Source: Ambrosia x helenae (lineage: Eukaryota; Streptophyta; Magnoliopsida; Asterales; Asteraceae). From it: 64,000 nt of DNA. Shown here piece after piece: positions 9,938-24,875 of the stretch. Where the stretch lies: contig CM061223.1 of assembly GCA_030844895.1 (NCBI GenBank), positions 7,054,676 through 7,118,675 on the forward strand, written 5' to 3'. The notes under the pieces were generated by a model that was given only the letters and a program-made list of their open reading frames with translations, searched no databases and was not told where the DNA came from. The position numbers were made by a program, and so were the translations under genes. Position 1 is the stretch's first letter; the number at the start of each line of letters is the position of its first letter.

Positions 9938-12900
9938 TCATCTCTCTGCTTCTGTCTGCTGCATCATCACAGCAATTCTGCAAGCATACATAAGTCAAAT
10001 ATTTAGCAGAATTCACCATCATGACAAGGTCTAGCGAAACTGGTGGGTCGGAAGGGTTGGGTCGGTTGGACAACATGTCAAAACTGGATATGTTTTAGGT
10101 ATGAGGTAACATTAGTCATAGACTCATCACTTTTACAGCCGGGTTTTTGCATACAAAATGACTGAAATGGGACGCAAGGTCATCTTTTCAACAACAACAA
10201 CCACCTTACCCAGTGAATCCCACGATTAGCAAAGCTAAGAGTAGGGTCTGGGGAGGGTGAGATGTAGGCAAACCTTACCCCTACCCTTACGGATAGAGAG
10301 GCTGCTTCCAGAGAGACCCCCGGCTCCACAACACACAGTCGATAAGCAAACAACGCTTAAAAGTTAAAAAAAACTACTAGCATTTAGAGACACATTGAAA
10401 GCGCCACGTAGAAAAACACGGTTATACATGTCAACAAGAAACAACATAACCCATACATACGCAAGGTCATCTTTTAATGACTCAAATGTACCAACAAGAG
10501 TATAATGACTAGAACCGGACAAATGAAAACGTACGTTGATATTTGATGCAAAAATCTCAAAAGTTGATATAATAAGAATCTAAATACACTTCAAGTGGCT
10601 TTCAGTCGTTCCACCCATTTCGTTTATAGCTATATTTCATGTATTAGACATTCGACCCATCAGCAACGAAATACTACCTAAATTAAGACTACAAAAACAA
10701 TATTAATACAAATATACAATACCTTCTTCTAATGTTTTGAACAGCATCAAGAATTTCCATCAGTTGTTGCACCTTCGGATTTGTCGGCCTTTCTTCACTT
10801 TCCAAAATCAAGTTCGAGAATTTCATAACCGTGAAGACCTCAGCTTGAACTTTATTTAAATGTTCATCAACACGGTCTAAAAAGTCAACAAAAGACGTCA
10901 AGCCAGTCAAACTACTGATTAAGTCATCGTTGTTGTCAATGCCATGGGATTGCAAAAATCCTTCAAGATCGTCTGTTTCGTGTTCTGTGGCCAATTCATA
11001 GGTTCTTTCTTGTGGTTCTTGATCATCAGTGGTATTCAGAGAATCTTTATCTGAATTTTCATTAATTCCTAGATTATTAGAAGATGCAGACATAACCCGA
11101 ACCGGAGATTCATCATCTTCTTTTTCAATTTCAAGATCTGAAGAAACTGTCCTAACAAGTTGCCGTTCTTTCAGAGATATTGCCTACCACCAAATCGAAC
11201 AGCTAGTGAATATTAAAAAAGTAAAAGCTTGCATAATCTTCGTCTTTTGAATATGCTAATAATAACTACATAAGAATATAAGATTAGTGATATTATAAGC
11301 TTTAAGATGAACAAACCTCAATAAGCTTTGCTGAAAGCTCATCAAGCAACTCGATTCGACTCTTTGTATTATCTAAAGCTTGCATAATCTTCTTTTTCTG
11401 AAATAGCAGATCTCTAGCGTCATTCTCTTTCCCAGCTTGAACACTAATGGCTGCTCGTCGTTTAAGCTTCTCTGCTGTTTCAGACAGCCTCAATAACCTC
11501 TGTCTGGCTTTATTAGCTGAGATAACCAGATTCATCACTTCCTTAACAACTATAACATCTGTTTATTCTGCCAATATTGGCATTCAACGAGCGTCATCAT
11601 GATTCATAGTCATTTATCAGAAAAAGCTCCACATTTAACAACTCATTAACTGGATTCATTAATAATTCATAGTGAATTAGAAATTGTGTTGCGTTTATCG
11701 TATTTGAACTCATTAACTAGATTCATTAATGACTAAAACATCTGTTTATGCTGCCAATAATGGCATTAAAGAAGCATTATCATGATTGATGATTCATAGT
11801 TACTATCTTTTAGAACCGAATTTTACCTGATTCATAGCATTTATAATAGAACGACGATTACAATAAAGTGGCAGGTAAACGAGCAACCTTGGTTTTAAAA
11901 AGTGCTAGGCGCACAAAAGCGACGAGGTCTAAGTGCATTGCGCGAAGCGCAAAAAGCATGGGATTTTCGTACCCGAATCGCACACTAATTATATAATTTT
12001 TTTTATATATCCCATATATATTGCATGAGTTTTTAGCTTCATTTGCCCAAAATATAGCTATAAATAAGGTTTTTATGTGATTTTACCTATATGTACAAGC
12101 CAAAAACACCAAGGTACAACATTTTATGCATAAAAAACACCCTGTGTACGTGAGTCGCGTGCCTCAGGTGAAAAGCGACTGATTTTTTGACAAAAAAGCG
12201 ACTGAGGCGCGCGCCTTTGGGAAAAAGGATAGGCGCAAAGCCCTGAGGCGCCCTAGGCTGTGCCTTGCGGCGCCTCAGGCGCGCTTTTTAAAACCCAGCA
12301 AGCAACAAGCTGCACACCTCAACCCCTTTCGAATCGCAAAACCAATCCTACTAAACAAAGCTATAAGTCTTAGGGTTCGAATAAATAAATAATTACTATG
12401 CACGACCCATAGAACCCCTATTAAGAAATTCCAGAGCCTCCGGAGCTAGAAAAACCAAAAATATCAAAAGCAAAAGGGATAAGCACTAAGTTAATTCCCT
12501 AAACAAGCTTTCTCGTGTTTAGCAACTTTGTCTGGCCCGCTACAAACTCATTGTCCCTAAGCCGAAAAAGAGGGGACACACGACACTCCTATAAGGTCCA
12601 AAACAAGCATGTTTCCTAGGGATGAGCTCGGGACGGTATTGGTATCAACCGATACCAATCCCGAAAACTCCTAAAACCTAATACCGATACCGATACCGAA
12701 AGCATGCGGTACGGTACAGTATCGGTTCGGTATCGGTACGGTACCAGTATGGTATCGGTATTTACCATACCGATCCCGTACCGATACCGATAATACTGAA
12801 ACCGAAAACCTCTAAATGTGGGTACCGATACCGATACCGAACACCCTTGGTACGGGATCGGGACGGGATCGGTATTCGGCGCTATGTGCTCATCCCGAAT

Positions 12901-13350
12901 GTTTCCCTATCCACCCAAACACAAGAGTATCGTCTGGACGTAGAGTGGACCTCCCTTCGAGCAAATACGTCATAAAGTTCACGGGGCCTCCGCAACATCC
13001 ATCCCTAACCAAATGTTAGTATTTTGGGGGTTTAATTGCGTTCATAGTATTAGAATTAATTAGGTGGATTCATTTAGTATGTGATTTGTGTGTCGTAATG
13101 TATGTCTATTGGAAATAGATGATTGTGAAACCCTAGAGTGGAGAAATTGTATAAATAATGGAAGGGATTATATTATTATTATAATATAATGAATACCTTT
13201 AGCTCGAGTGTTTAATGCCTCGAATTGGATCTGTTGGAGTTGATCGCGTAACTCATTGGCGTCGACTCGTGAAGCGAAGCACAGTGTGGAGCTCCGGTGA
13301 ACAACCGTTGCTCCGGTGGTGGTGGTTAGCATCATCGCATTCGGAAACAT
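9938..13350 (-). CDS. Conserved plant coiled-coil protein of unknown function
   Basis: Four exons can be joined in frame: 13197-13350, 11317-11516, 10723-11183 and 9938-9977, with GT-AG introns, giving 284 residues ending MMQQTEAER. The N-terminus is Ser/Thr-rich, then ELRDQLQQIQFEALNTRAKA runs into a heptad-like, Lys/Arg/Leu-rich segment (KARQRLLRLSETAEKLKRRA, then GKENDARDLLFQKKKIMQAL), which suggests a coiled coil over about residues 35-120. The middle is acidic and disordered-looking. A conserved-looking block (LTSFVDFLDRVDEHLNKVQA, VQQLMEILDAVQNIRRR) lies near the C-terminus. I do not recognise a named family. The first Met is used, but Met-6 or Met-7 are also possible. Intron 1 (1.68 kb) holds two MITEs; a third lies about 100 bp upstream of the start codon. 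Confidence 0.72.
10189..10345 (-). mobile_element. Au-like SINE, intron 3 of the coiled-coil gene
   Basis: On the plus strand it reads ACAACAACAACCACCTTACC, GGGTCTGGGGAGGGTGAGAT, AGAGAGGCTGCTTCCAGAGA and ACCCCCGGCTC. These blocks are, in inverse order, those of the widespread Au-type SINE, with its TTG-repeat 3' tail on the minus strand. Related copies lie at 30281-30425 and 32882-33040. Confidence 0.72.
11888..12297. mobile_element. Mutator-like MITE with GAGGCGC-rich core, intron 1
   Basis: The ends are GGTTTTAAAAAG and its exact inverse CTTTTTAAAACC. Flanks ACGAGCAAC and GCAAGCAAC match at 7 of 9. The insertion splits a copy of the dispersed repeat seen near 3340, whose flanking sequence resumes after the element. 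The core is filled with GGCGC and GCCTCAGGCGC motifs. It has the same design as the 1917-2240 element. Confidence 0.62.
12617..12898. mobile_element. hAT-type MITE with a GGTATCGGTACC core, intron 1
   Basis: It begins TAGGGATGAGC and ends GCTCATCCCGA, flanked by a perfect 8-bp duplication ATGTTTCC (12609-12616, 12899-12906). The core is repeated ACCGATACC/GGTATCGG/GGTACGG units in both orientations, so the element is self-complementary. No gene. Confidence 0.85.
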
Positions 13351-13446
13351 TATCGCCGATCAGCTTTTGCTCCGTGTAGTAACTTATAATTATAATTATT
13401 TTTATTTTTATTTATTTTTTGGAAAGGCCAACGGTAAGTCGGTAAG

Positions 13447-13630
13447 TAGGGATGAGCATGTACCGAACTGAACCGAAAATGGGTACCAGTACGGTACCGG
13501 TATTTGAATGTAAAAATCAGTAAATACCGGTATCGTACTGAACCGGTACCAAAAAACAAAAAATGTGAGTACCGGTAGTGGTACCGAAATTGATTCGGTA
13601 CCGGTACCCAGGACCAACTGCTTATCCTTA
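13447..13630. mobile_element. hAT-type MITE with a GGTACCGGTATC core upstream of the coiled-coil gene
   Basis: It starts TAGGGATGAGCA and ends TGCTTATCCTTA (9 of 12 as an inverted repeat). The flanks TCGGTAAG and ACAGTAAG match at 6 of 8, so it is older than its relatives. It ends 97 bp before the start codon and may therefore lie in the promoter or 5' UTR. Confidence 0.6.
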
Positions 13631-14045
13631 ACAGTAAGTGGTAGCCGGTAAAAGGTGACTTCATACGTTAGCGAACGTTGAAAGTGCTGGCAGCCAAACC
13701 AACTATCTATCTCTAGATCCGGGGAAAATCCGTCGCCCAAAGGTTTACTGCGGTAAACCCCGGTTGAGATTAGGTTCAAATTTGAGACTTCTTGCTTTCA
13801 ACCTAAATCCGGGAAAATCCTCTTCAATGCTAGTTGAGCAGCTTATTGGCGCTCGACGTAATTTTTGTTTAAAAAATTTGGAACACCGTAAAAGTAGTGT
13901 TACAGTTGATTAAATGAAATGAAATAACCACTTTATATTTTTACGAAAAATTATAAATAATCAAATACTCTCTTATGGAGTAGATATAAACAAATTCAAC
14001 CATAAGCTTGATTTGCCGATATTGCCTACACTAGTAAGGTTATTA
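13631..14045. other. Intergenic stretch between two mobile elements
   Basis: Unique-looking sequence with a repeated AATCCGGGAAAATCC/GATCCGGGGAAAATCC phrase about 100 bp apart (near 13720 and 13806). I see no gene here. It may contain the upstream promoter of the 9938-13350 gene, displaced by the hAT element. Confidence 0.4.
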
Positions 14046-15769
14046 GACTATTCGTTGTAGCCCGCGAGTGACTAGCTGGGAGCCACAAAACATTACACGT
14101 GGCTGGCTCGAACCATAACACCCTTCAGCGAGGCAAGGCGCGAGCGAGTAGCCGTTAGTGCACTCGCGTGTATTAGCGAGACAAAAGTAACCGTTGGCAG
14201 CCACTAGTCGTTAGCCAACGGCTAGTTGGCCTATTTAAATAAAAAAAATTACCTTTTTTATTCACAAAACAATCAAATACAATATACATTTTTCAAAAAT
14301 CAAGCAAACAAAAAATGGATTCTTCACAATGGCAAGGATGCTAACAACCCGCTATGGAATTCTTTGATGAAGAAGAGTATGATATTGGTCCAACGAACGA
14401 AATCGAAGTTAACCATAGCCAAATGCTACCACTTTCACTGGATTTAGTAATCCCGGATACACAACCACCAACAACCCAAAGGCGAGGTGGTAGAGGTGGT
14501 GGCCGAGGTGGTGCTAAAGGTGGTGGTCGAGGAAGGTCGGCCGGCCGAAATGGTGGTAGGGGTGATGAATCGCCCGAGCAAGATATTCGACCAAGGCGTC
14601 AAGTGACGCCTTGGACCAAAGAGGAGAAAATAGCCCTTTGACGGGCTTGGGTTGAAGTATCGGAATATCGAAAAGCGGGTATGTATTTTTTTTAACTATA
14701 TACTTTTTTTTAATTATATACATAATTGATTTTTTAACATTAATATTTATTTTCTTATGTAGCCGATTATCAAAGGGCTAAGGTCTTTTGGCGACGAATC
14801 CGAGACCTCTTTTATGAGCAAGTAGGGAGTCAAATGCGTTTGGCGGATATGATTTCCGGCCGGTGGGCCGAGATTAGGAAATATGTGGGGTTGTTTACTA
14901 ACCTTCATAGCAGGAATGCTGCTCGAGTGCGAATGAGCGAGTCGATGTATCAATTTACTTGTGATGAGTGGAAAGAAGAGTTGTTACGCAAGTACAAGAC
15001 CAACAACACGTGGGATGAAGACTATTTGTGGAAAATCCTACGTAATTGCTCCAAATGGGTGGAGCTAATTTCTATTGAAGACATGAGCGAAGGCGGCTCA
15101 TCATCAAAACGAGCCAAAACCTCTTCATCGGGTGGGTACATCTCCTCTACGAGCTCGGATGCTCACGTGGGGATTGACCTAAACAGTGATGAGGGTCTTC
15201 CCCCGTCTCCCCTAGGTCGACCCGCTGGAAGGGACAAAGTGAAAGCCAAACAAACTGCTAACAAATCCGATACGGAGTTCTCGGGGGAAATTAGCAAAAT
15301 AAGGACAACGATGGAGATGACGGCGAAAGCTAAAGTCGATAAAGTTCGAATGAGGAACATGGACTTTTTAACGAAAGACTTTAGCAACATACCAATGCCT
15401 CGTCGGAAGATACTTGAACTAGAACAAGCGCGTATCGTGAAGGAATTCGAAGAAGAACTCAACATCAATGACGAGTAGTTTATTTGTTTTTTTTATTAAT
15501 TATGTATTTTTAAATTTTTTTAATTAATAAATATTTTATGCTTATTATTTATTTTGTGTTACAAATTTAAATATTATATAAATTTAAAATAAAAAAGTTT
15601 AAAACATAATAATAAAAACAAAAAAAAATAGATAAAGCTGCTGCTCACCTTTAGCCACAACAACATCAGGCGAGTGAGCAGCAGCTTTATCACTCTGCCA
15701 TGTCACCGCCTACGTGACTGAATATAATAGGATAGGGTCATTGCTCACCTCTAGCTACAACAGATATTC
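14046..15769 (+). mobile_element. PIF/Harbinger element carrying a Myb/SANT gene
   Basis: The ends GACTATTCGTTGTAGC and, inverted, GAATATCTGTTGTAGC are flanked by TTA on both sides. The element carries the Myb/SANT gene at 14354-15478 but no DDE transposase, so it is non-autonomous. In the PIF/Harbinger superfamily, autonomous elements encode both a transposase and a Myb/SANT accessory protein; this copy keeps only the latter. The smaller elements at 5579-6225 and 41737-41994 share the terminal sequences. Confidence 0.85.
14354..15478 (+). pseudogene. Myb/SANT-like accessory protein gene, one nonsense codon
   Basis: Exons 14354-14678 and 14763-15478 (GT-AG intron) read as a 346-codon frame interrupted once, at codon 96 (14639-14641, TGA where the family has Cys or another residue before RAWV). 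The order is an acidic N-terminus, an RGG-rich linker (about residues 45-70), a trihelix-like Myb/SANT domain from TPWTKEEKIAL through SQMRLADMISGRW, a WKEELLRKYK-type region, a Ser-rich linker with GIDLNSDEG, and a C-terminal coiled coil. This architecture matches plant proteins with a NAM-associated C-terminal domain, many of which come from PIF/Harbinger ORF1. The rest of the frame is clean, so the inactivation is recent or a base-call error. RGG and SANT regions suggest nucleic-acid binding in the nucleus. Confidence 0.8.
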
Positions 15770-15777
15770 TTATTACT

Positions 15778-16050
15778 ATTCTAAGTGATAAAAATACTTC
15801 AGTTACATAATTTTTTTTTATAATTTCTACCTGGAAGCGTCCAAATTTGTGAATTATAATTGGAATTTTAGTTATTATTATTCTAAGTAATAAAAATATT
15901 CAGTTATGTATTTTTTTTATAAATTCTTGCTAGAAGCATCCAGATTTGTGAATTGTAATTGCACTTTTAGTTATTATTATTCTAAGTAATAAAAATACTT
16001 CAGTTATGTAATGTTTTTTATAATTTCTAGCTGGAAGCGTTCAGATTTGC
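15778..16050. repeat. Three-copy 100-bp tandem repeat
   Basis: Units beginning ATTCTAAGT(A/G)ATAAAAATA start at 15778, 15880 and 15979 (periods 102 and 99). Each contains the phrase TTTCTA-CTGGAAGCGT or a close variant. The array lies immediately right of the Harbinger element, before the 3' end of the polyamine oxidase gene. Confidence 0.85.
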
Positions 16051-16359
16051 AAAACCAACCCCCCACAGACCTACCTACGTTGCGAGATTTGACCGGCCAC
16101 CAAGTGTGGCGGGCAATAATTTTAGCCGTTTAAAAAGATACATTTAAAGTTATCATACCACATTACACTAATTTAAAGTCAATAGTACACCACCAAAGTC
16201 ATAACTTAAATATGTGACAATAACATAAACACAATAAACAAAAGTCCCACACTAGTCACTCACATAAACCTTTATTGTTTCTGTCCATAATAATAGAGAT
16301 CCCTTAGCATTGTGATCACAATCACAATCACAAACCACACTAGATCTTTTATTTGTGAC

Positions 16360-21022
<4,663 letters not shown>

Positions 21023-22321
21023 GATGCAGCGACGATGTAAAACCAAACAATCGATTAAAACTGGAATTAGAGGTTAATTGAGGGGAGTGATGAAGAGAAA
21101 AGAGAAGCAGACAAGTGATGAAGTGATTGGAATTAGAGGACAGATTATTAACGAAGCAGCTCATGCGTCTGTTACAAAATCTCTCAAAACCCTAACAGAA
21201 TAATAATATTATTATGGATATGATCTGTAACCACGATCAGAACAATCGGTGAAGTAATGATCTGATGATGATTATTGATGATTGATGAATGTGTGTTGAT
21301 GGATGGAGAGATTTATGGTGAATTATTATTATTATTAGGGTTTGATTTGATGAAGGTTACTAATTGATGATGAAGAGAAGAGAAGATATCAATCAATACA
21401 CGTTACTCTGTTTCCCTTCTTATAATACAATACAAATACAAGTTATATATGTGGCAGGTTTTCATAAAGTAGGTACATGTTGGGTGGTTGCATAGTGTTA
21501 ATATTAATATTAATATTATATTGAATATTATGATTTATCAATATAATAATAATAATAATATATAAAGAATATCTTTTTTCCGTTGCTTCTAATAAAATAT
21601 TTTAAATAAATGGTCCAAAATGTTTGTAAGTTTATAAATTTAAAATTATTTTGATTCTTCATAGTATTTCTATATAAGGGAAATCAATTATTACTACTTG
21701 TAAACAAAAATATATAGGTTTCATGTGTCCCTTTTTTTTTTTTTTATAACTACAAATTTTTTTAACACCTTATTTTCACCTTATCTTACACTTACAAGAA
21801 TTTGAACTCACAACATGACATTTATCCGCTTTATCTAATTAAGAAATTAAGAGAGAGTAATTCAGGTGTCACGTCTTCTTGAAAATTATCCCTCAAAATT
21901 TACCAAGCTAATATTCAACTTAGCAATTTTGATATTTTTTCCATCTTATATCTTATCTTCGGTACACAACTTTTGAAAACTGTTAGGTAGCCTATTTTAT
22001 AGCATGGTTCGATTTTAATTATTATTATTATCCCATATGCAAAATTACAAAAATAAAACCAAAGTTTTGCTCATTCAACTCATATAATACATGTTTGTTT
22101 AACCTAGCATATTTCTATATAAAAAATAAAAATAAAATGTATTTTACAGGGTTGACTTGTTATTCACAACCCGTAACTCTTTTGTTATAACCTGCCAACA
22201 CGCTTATAAACCATTTACAACAAGTCATCCGATTAACACGTTTGGCTTGTTTTGCTAAATTGATTTGTGTGTCACGTCCGGTTACACGTTTTTATGTGTG
22301 CCCAAGTTAAAATCTTTGACA
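21023..22321. other. Upstream region of the polyamine oxidase gene
   Basis: The first 400 bp, with tracts such as ATTATTATTATTAGGG and several ATGATGA phrases, should hold the 5' UTR and core promoter. The rest is AT-rich with no ORF or bounded element that I recognise. Confidence 0.45.
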
Positions 22322-22354
22322 CGAATTGTGACATCCGTCACTTTTTTTTTTATA

Positions 22355-22356
22355 TC

Positions 22357-22405
<49 letters not shown>

Positions 22406-22420
22406 TAATAATGATAATAC
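22355..22420. repeat. AAT microsatellite inside the solo LTR
   Basis: A run of AAT followed by a few AATGAT variants, close to the 5' end of the LTR. Confidence 0.9.
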
Positions 22421-22551
22421 TAGTCCAAAACTTGAGCCCAAACCATAACCCTCCCCTTTCCTTATTTTCGGCCCAAACATTTGAGCCCAAGCCTGATCCA
22501 GACAACAGCCCATGTACCAGGCCCAACTCCCCTTGCTGTTTTTAAACAAAA

Positions 22552-22645
22552 AAAAATGGAACGCTCCTGCCGGGACTCGAACCCGGGCAGAGAGTCGGTC
22601 CGAACCAAACAAAACACACCGCCAACCAACTGAGCCACAACCCAT
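22552..22645 (-). mobile_element. tRNA-derived SINE-like sequence
   Basis: On the minus strand, TGGCTCAGTTGG (22637-22626, box A) is followed by GGTTCGAGTCCC (22583-22572, box B) with tRNA-like spacing, then a run of T. The flanking bases do not pair into an acceptor stem, so this is a tRNA-derived retroposon rather than a tRNA gene. It sits inside the solo LTR. Confidence 0.6.
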
Positions 22646-23261
22646 TTTATGATTTAATCTCAGATCAGATTGTATAAAAGCCCACAAAAAGACCCCAAGG
22701 ACCCTCCTCCTTGGACTGTTACGTGCAGCAGCAGCAGCTCACCAAATCAAGCCGGTCAACGATCTTGACCACTTGATTGAGCTCTCTTTTTGGAAACATT
22801 GGACCAATTGACTCGCACGAAACCTGTCAACTAGTTAATGTACGTCAACCTATACAAAAATCACGCGTGAACAACCTTGAATGCCATTAATAAACCTTCC
22901 TAATGAACTCGATTAGAACCTGTATAAATACTCGTTTTTGGGTCAATTGAACTCGCCCACAACCTCTGAAAAGAACGAAAATCAAAACCCCACCATCACA
23001 GACCTTATTCATTCCCTGAATCGTCAACATTGCTCGACGTTGACTTTTGTGTTGACTCGAAGCTTTCTGCATCGATCTGACCTTGTGAGTACCAATTCAA
23101 TGTTTGTTTCTATTCTTGTTTATGAGCCGAACAATAACCCCCATCAATTAGGAGGTTATCGTTTGATGCTTGATTCAATTAGTGGGTTAGGGTTTATAGG
23201 TTAGAATTGGGGAAGAAGACTATATTCGTGTTTGTTTATAATTATTGCAAAACGAAAACTA

Positions 23262-23360
23262 TCACCAACTGATCACACAGATCAGTTGGTAACACTGTGT
23301 TGCTCTAAAACATAGAACCGGCCAGGGTCTCGGGTTCGAGCCCTGGCACAAACAAACATT
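23262..23360 (+). other. tRNA-like module within the solo LTR
   Basis: ACAGATCAGTTGG (about 23277-23289) resembles box A, and GGTTCGAGCC (23333-23342) is a canonical box B. CCAACTGATC and GATCAGTTGG form a perfect 10-bp inverted repeat around ACACA just at box A. A similar module lies at the same offset in the LTR that starts at 62313. Confidence 0.6.
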
Positions 23361-24360
23361 TTGTTTTTGGTCCTTTTTATACTTATACTTTATATATTCT
23401 TTTAAAAATAGATTTTAAATACTAAAACTCCTTTATAAATTCTACAAAAACTATTTTATGTTATTCTAGTAGTAGAGTTTATCATACAATTTTTAATTTT
23501 TCTAAAATAATTTATTTAATATATATTATAAATATTACAAATTTATTCATTTATAATTATAAAATTCAATAAAAATATCTAAACGATTTTATAAAATTCC
23601 ACAAAAATTATACTAAACTTGTATAACAATATACATTTCAGAATTTATTTTTATTTCGGAAAAACCGCTCATTTTATATTTTTAATTAATTTTTGTTATT
23701 TTTAATCATAAATAATTCATAATAAATTCATTTTTCAATATTTTTGTACCAAAATTTTACATAAATTATTTCTATTCATTTGGAACAGAAATGCAAATTT
23801 TAATTCAAGAATTATTTAATTTTAATATTTTTAGATATTAAAGTCATATTTTGACAATTTGAAATAAATAGATTAAATATTCTATTTTCAAGAAAATAAT
23901 TTTATAAAAATTATTTTCACACTAAAAACGTTGTATTGTGACCATCTTTAATTCAAAATTTACAAAAAGACTTTTTGCTTATTTATTTATCAAATTTCTC
24001 TTATTTATTAAACGTTTAATTTATTAATCAAACGAATACATATCCCCAATTCGAAACCCTAGAAAATACTTATAGACCAAATAGACTTAGACTTATTTGT
24101 TACATGATACATAGGGTGATACTTGGCAACGTTGGATTATACTTATTCAATTACACAAGACTTAACACCTTGCTAAGGTGAGTATTACTTATCCCCTTTT
24201 TCGCTTTTACAACTTTTGGGGTGATTCATGCACAAGTATACAAAACCTTCATATTCATTTACACATACATTTTTATTCATTTACAATTCATATACGTGTC
24301 TTAATTATCTTTGTGCTTATGTTTGAACATGAACGTAGCTTACATACAAAATCATACATC

Positions 24361-24480
24361 TAGACATAACTTATGTTATGGTGCTCTTTATACATAGACG
24401 TAACTTATGTTACGGTGCTCATTTAGACATAACTTTGTGTTATGGTGCTCTTTTAGACTCACACGTGTTGAGGTGCTCAT
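24361..24480. repeat. Four short tandem units, each a palindrome plus GGTGCTC
   Basis: The units read AGACATAACTTATGTTATGG, AGACGTAACTTATGTTACGG, AGACATAACTTTGTGTTATG and AGACTCACACGTGTTGAGG, each followed by TGCTC. The spacing is about 27-35 bp. In each unit the centre is self-complementary, and changes on one side are partly matched on the other (ATAAC/GTTAT, GTAAC/GTTAC). Confidence 0.75.
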
Positions 24481-24875
24481 TATCAATTTCATTGTACAAA
24501 ACTTCACATTTGATCTTTGTCTTGTTTGGTTACTTGCGTGTTTACATAATGCCTTGGTGATGCTAGACACATGAATTGTACTATTTCAAACTTATACTAT
24601 ATGTACAAAACTAAGTAGTACTCACCAACATCATATGTTGACAAAATTATTTTCGTGCATGTTTCAGGATAAGCTGCTTGACGCTTCACATAGAACCTTG
24701 GACTTAGATTAAATAAATCAATTATCTTTATTTTTGTTGTCTTGTATTTAATTTCACATGTTGTAAAACAATATTCAATAATCAAATATTTACATTTTAG
24801 TACCATGAGCTTTTGAACAATCATCATTACGTGGCACCCCGATGATTCCGCCATCGGTTGGGGTGTTACACGAAT

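Larger units (their letters stand above)
22327..24870 (+). mobile_element. Solo LTR (2.54 kb) of a large gypsy-like family
   Basis: It starts TGTGACATCCGTCAC and ends GGTTGGGGTGTTACA, with the 5-bp duplication CGAAT on both sides (22322-22326 and 24871-24875). The 3' end matches the LTR of the complete element at 42654-51558 read on the minus strand (CGATG-TTCCGCCATCGGTT), and the 5' end matches the LTR start at 62313. No primer-binding site or internal region follows, so this is a solo LTR left by recombination. It contains a microsatellite (22355-22402), two tRNA-like modules and a short hairpin array (24361-24480). Confidence 0.85.

Noticed and set aside
13350..13779. Two minus-strand ORFs of 104 and 123 codons upstream of the coiled-coil gene
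   Set aside because: Most of their length is the periodic core of the hAT MITE at 13447-13630. A 5' extension of the gene through this is unlikely.
22552..22645. Candidate tRNA gene on the minus strand
   Set aside because: Boxes A and B are good, but the flanks do not form an acceptor stem, so it is treated as a tRNA-derived retroposon.
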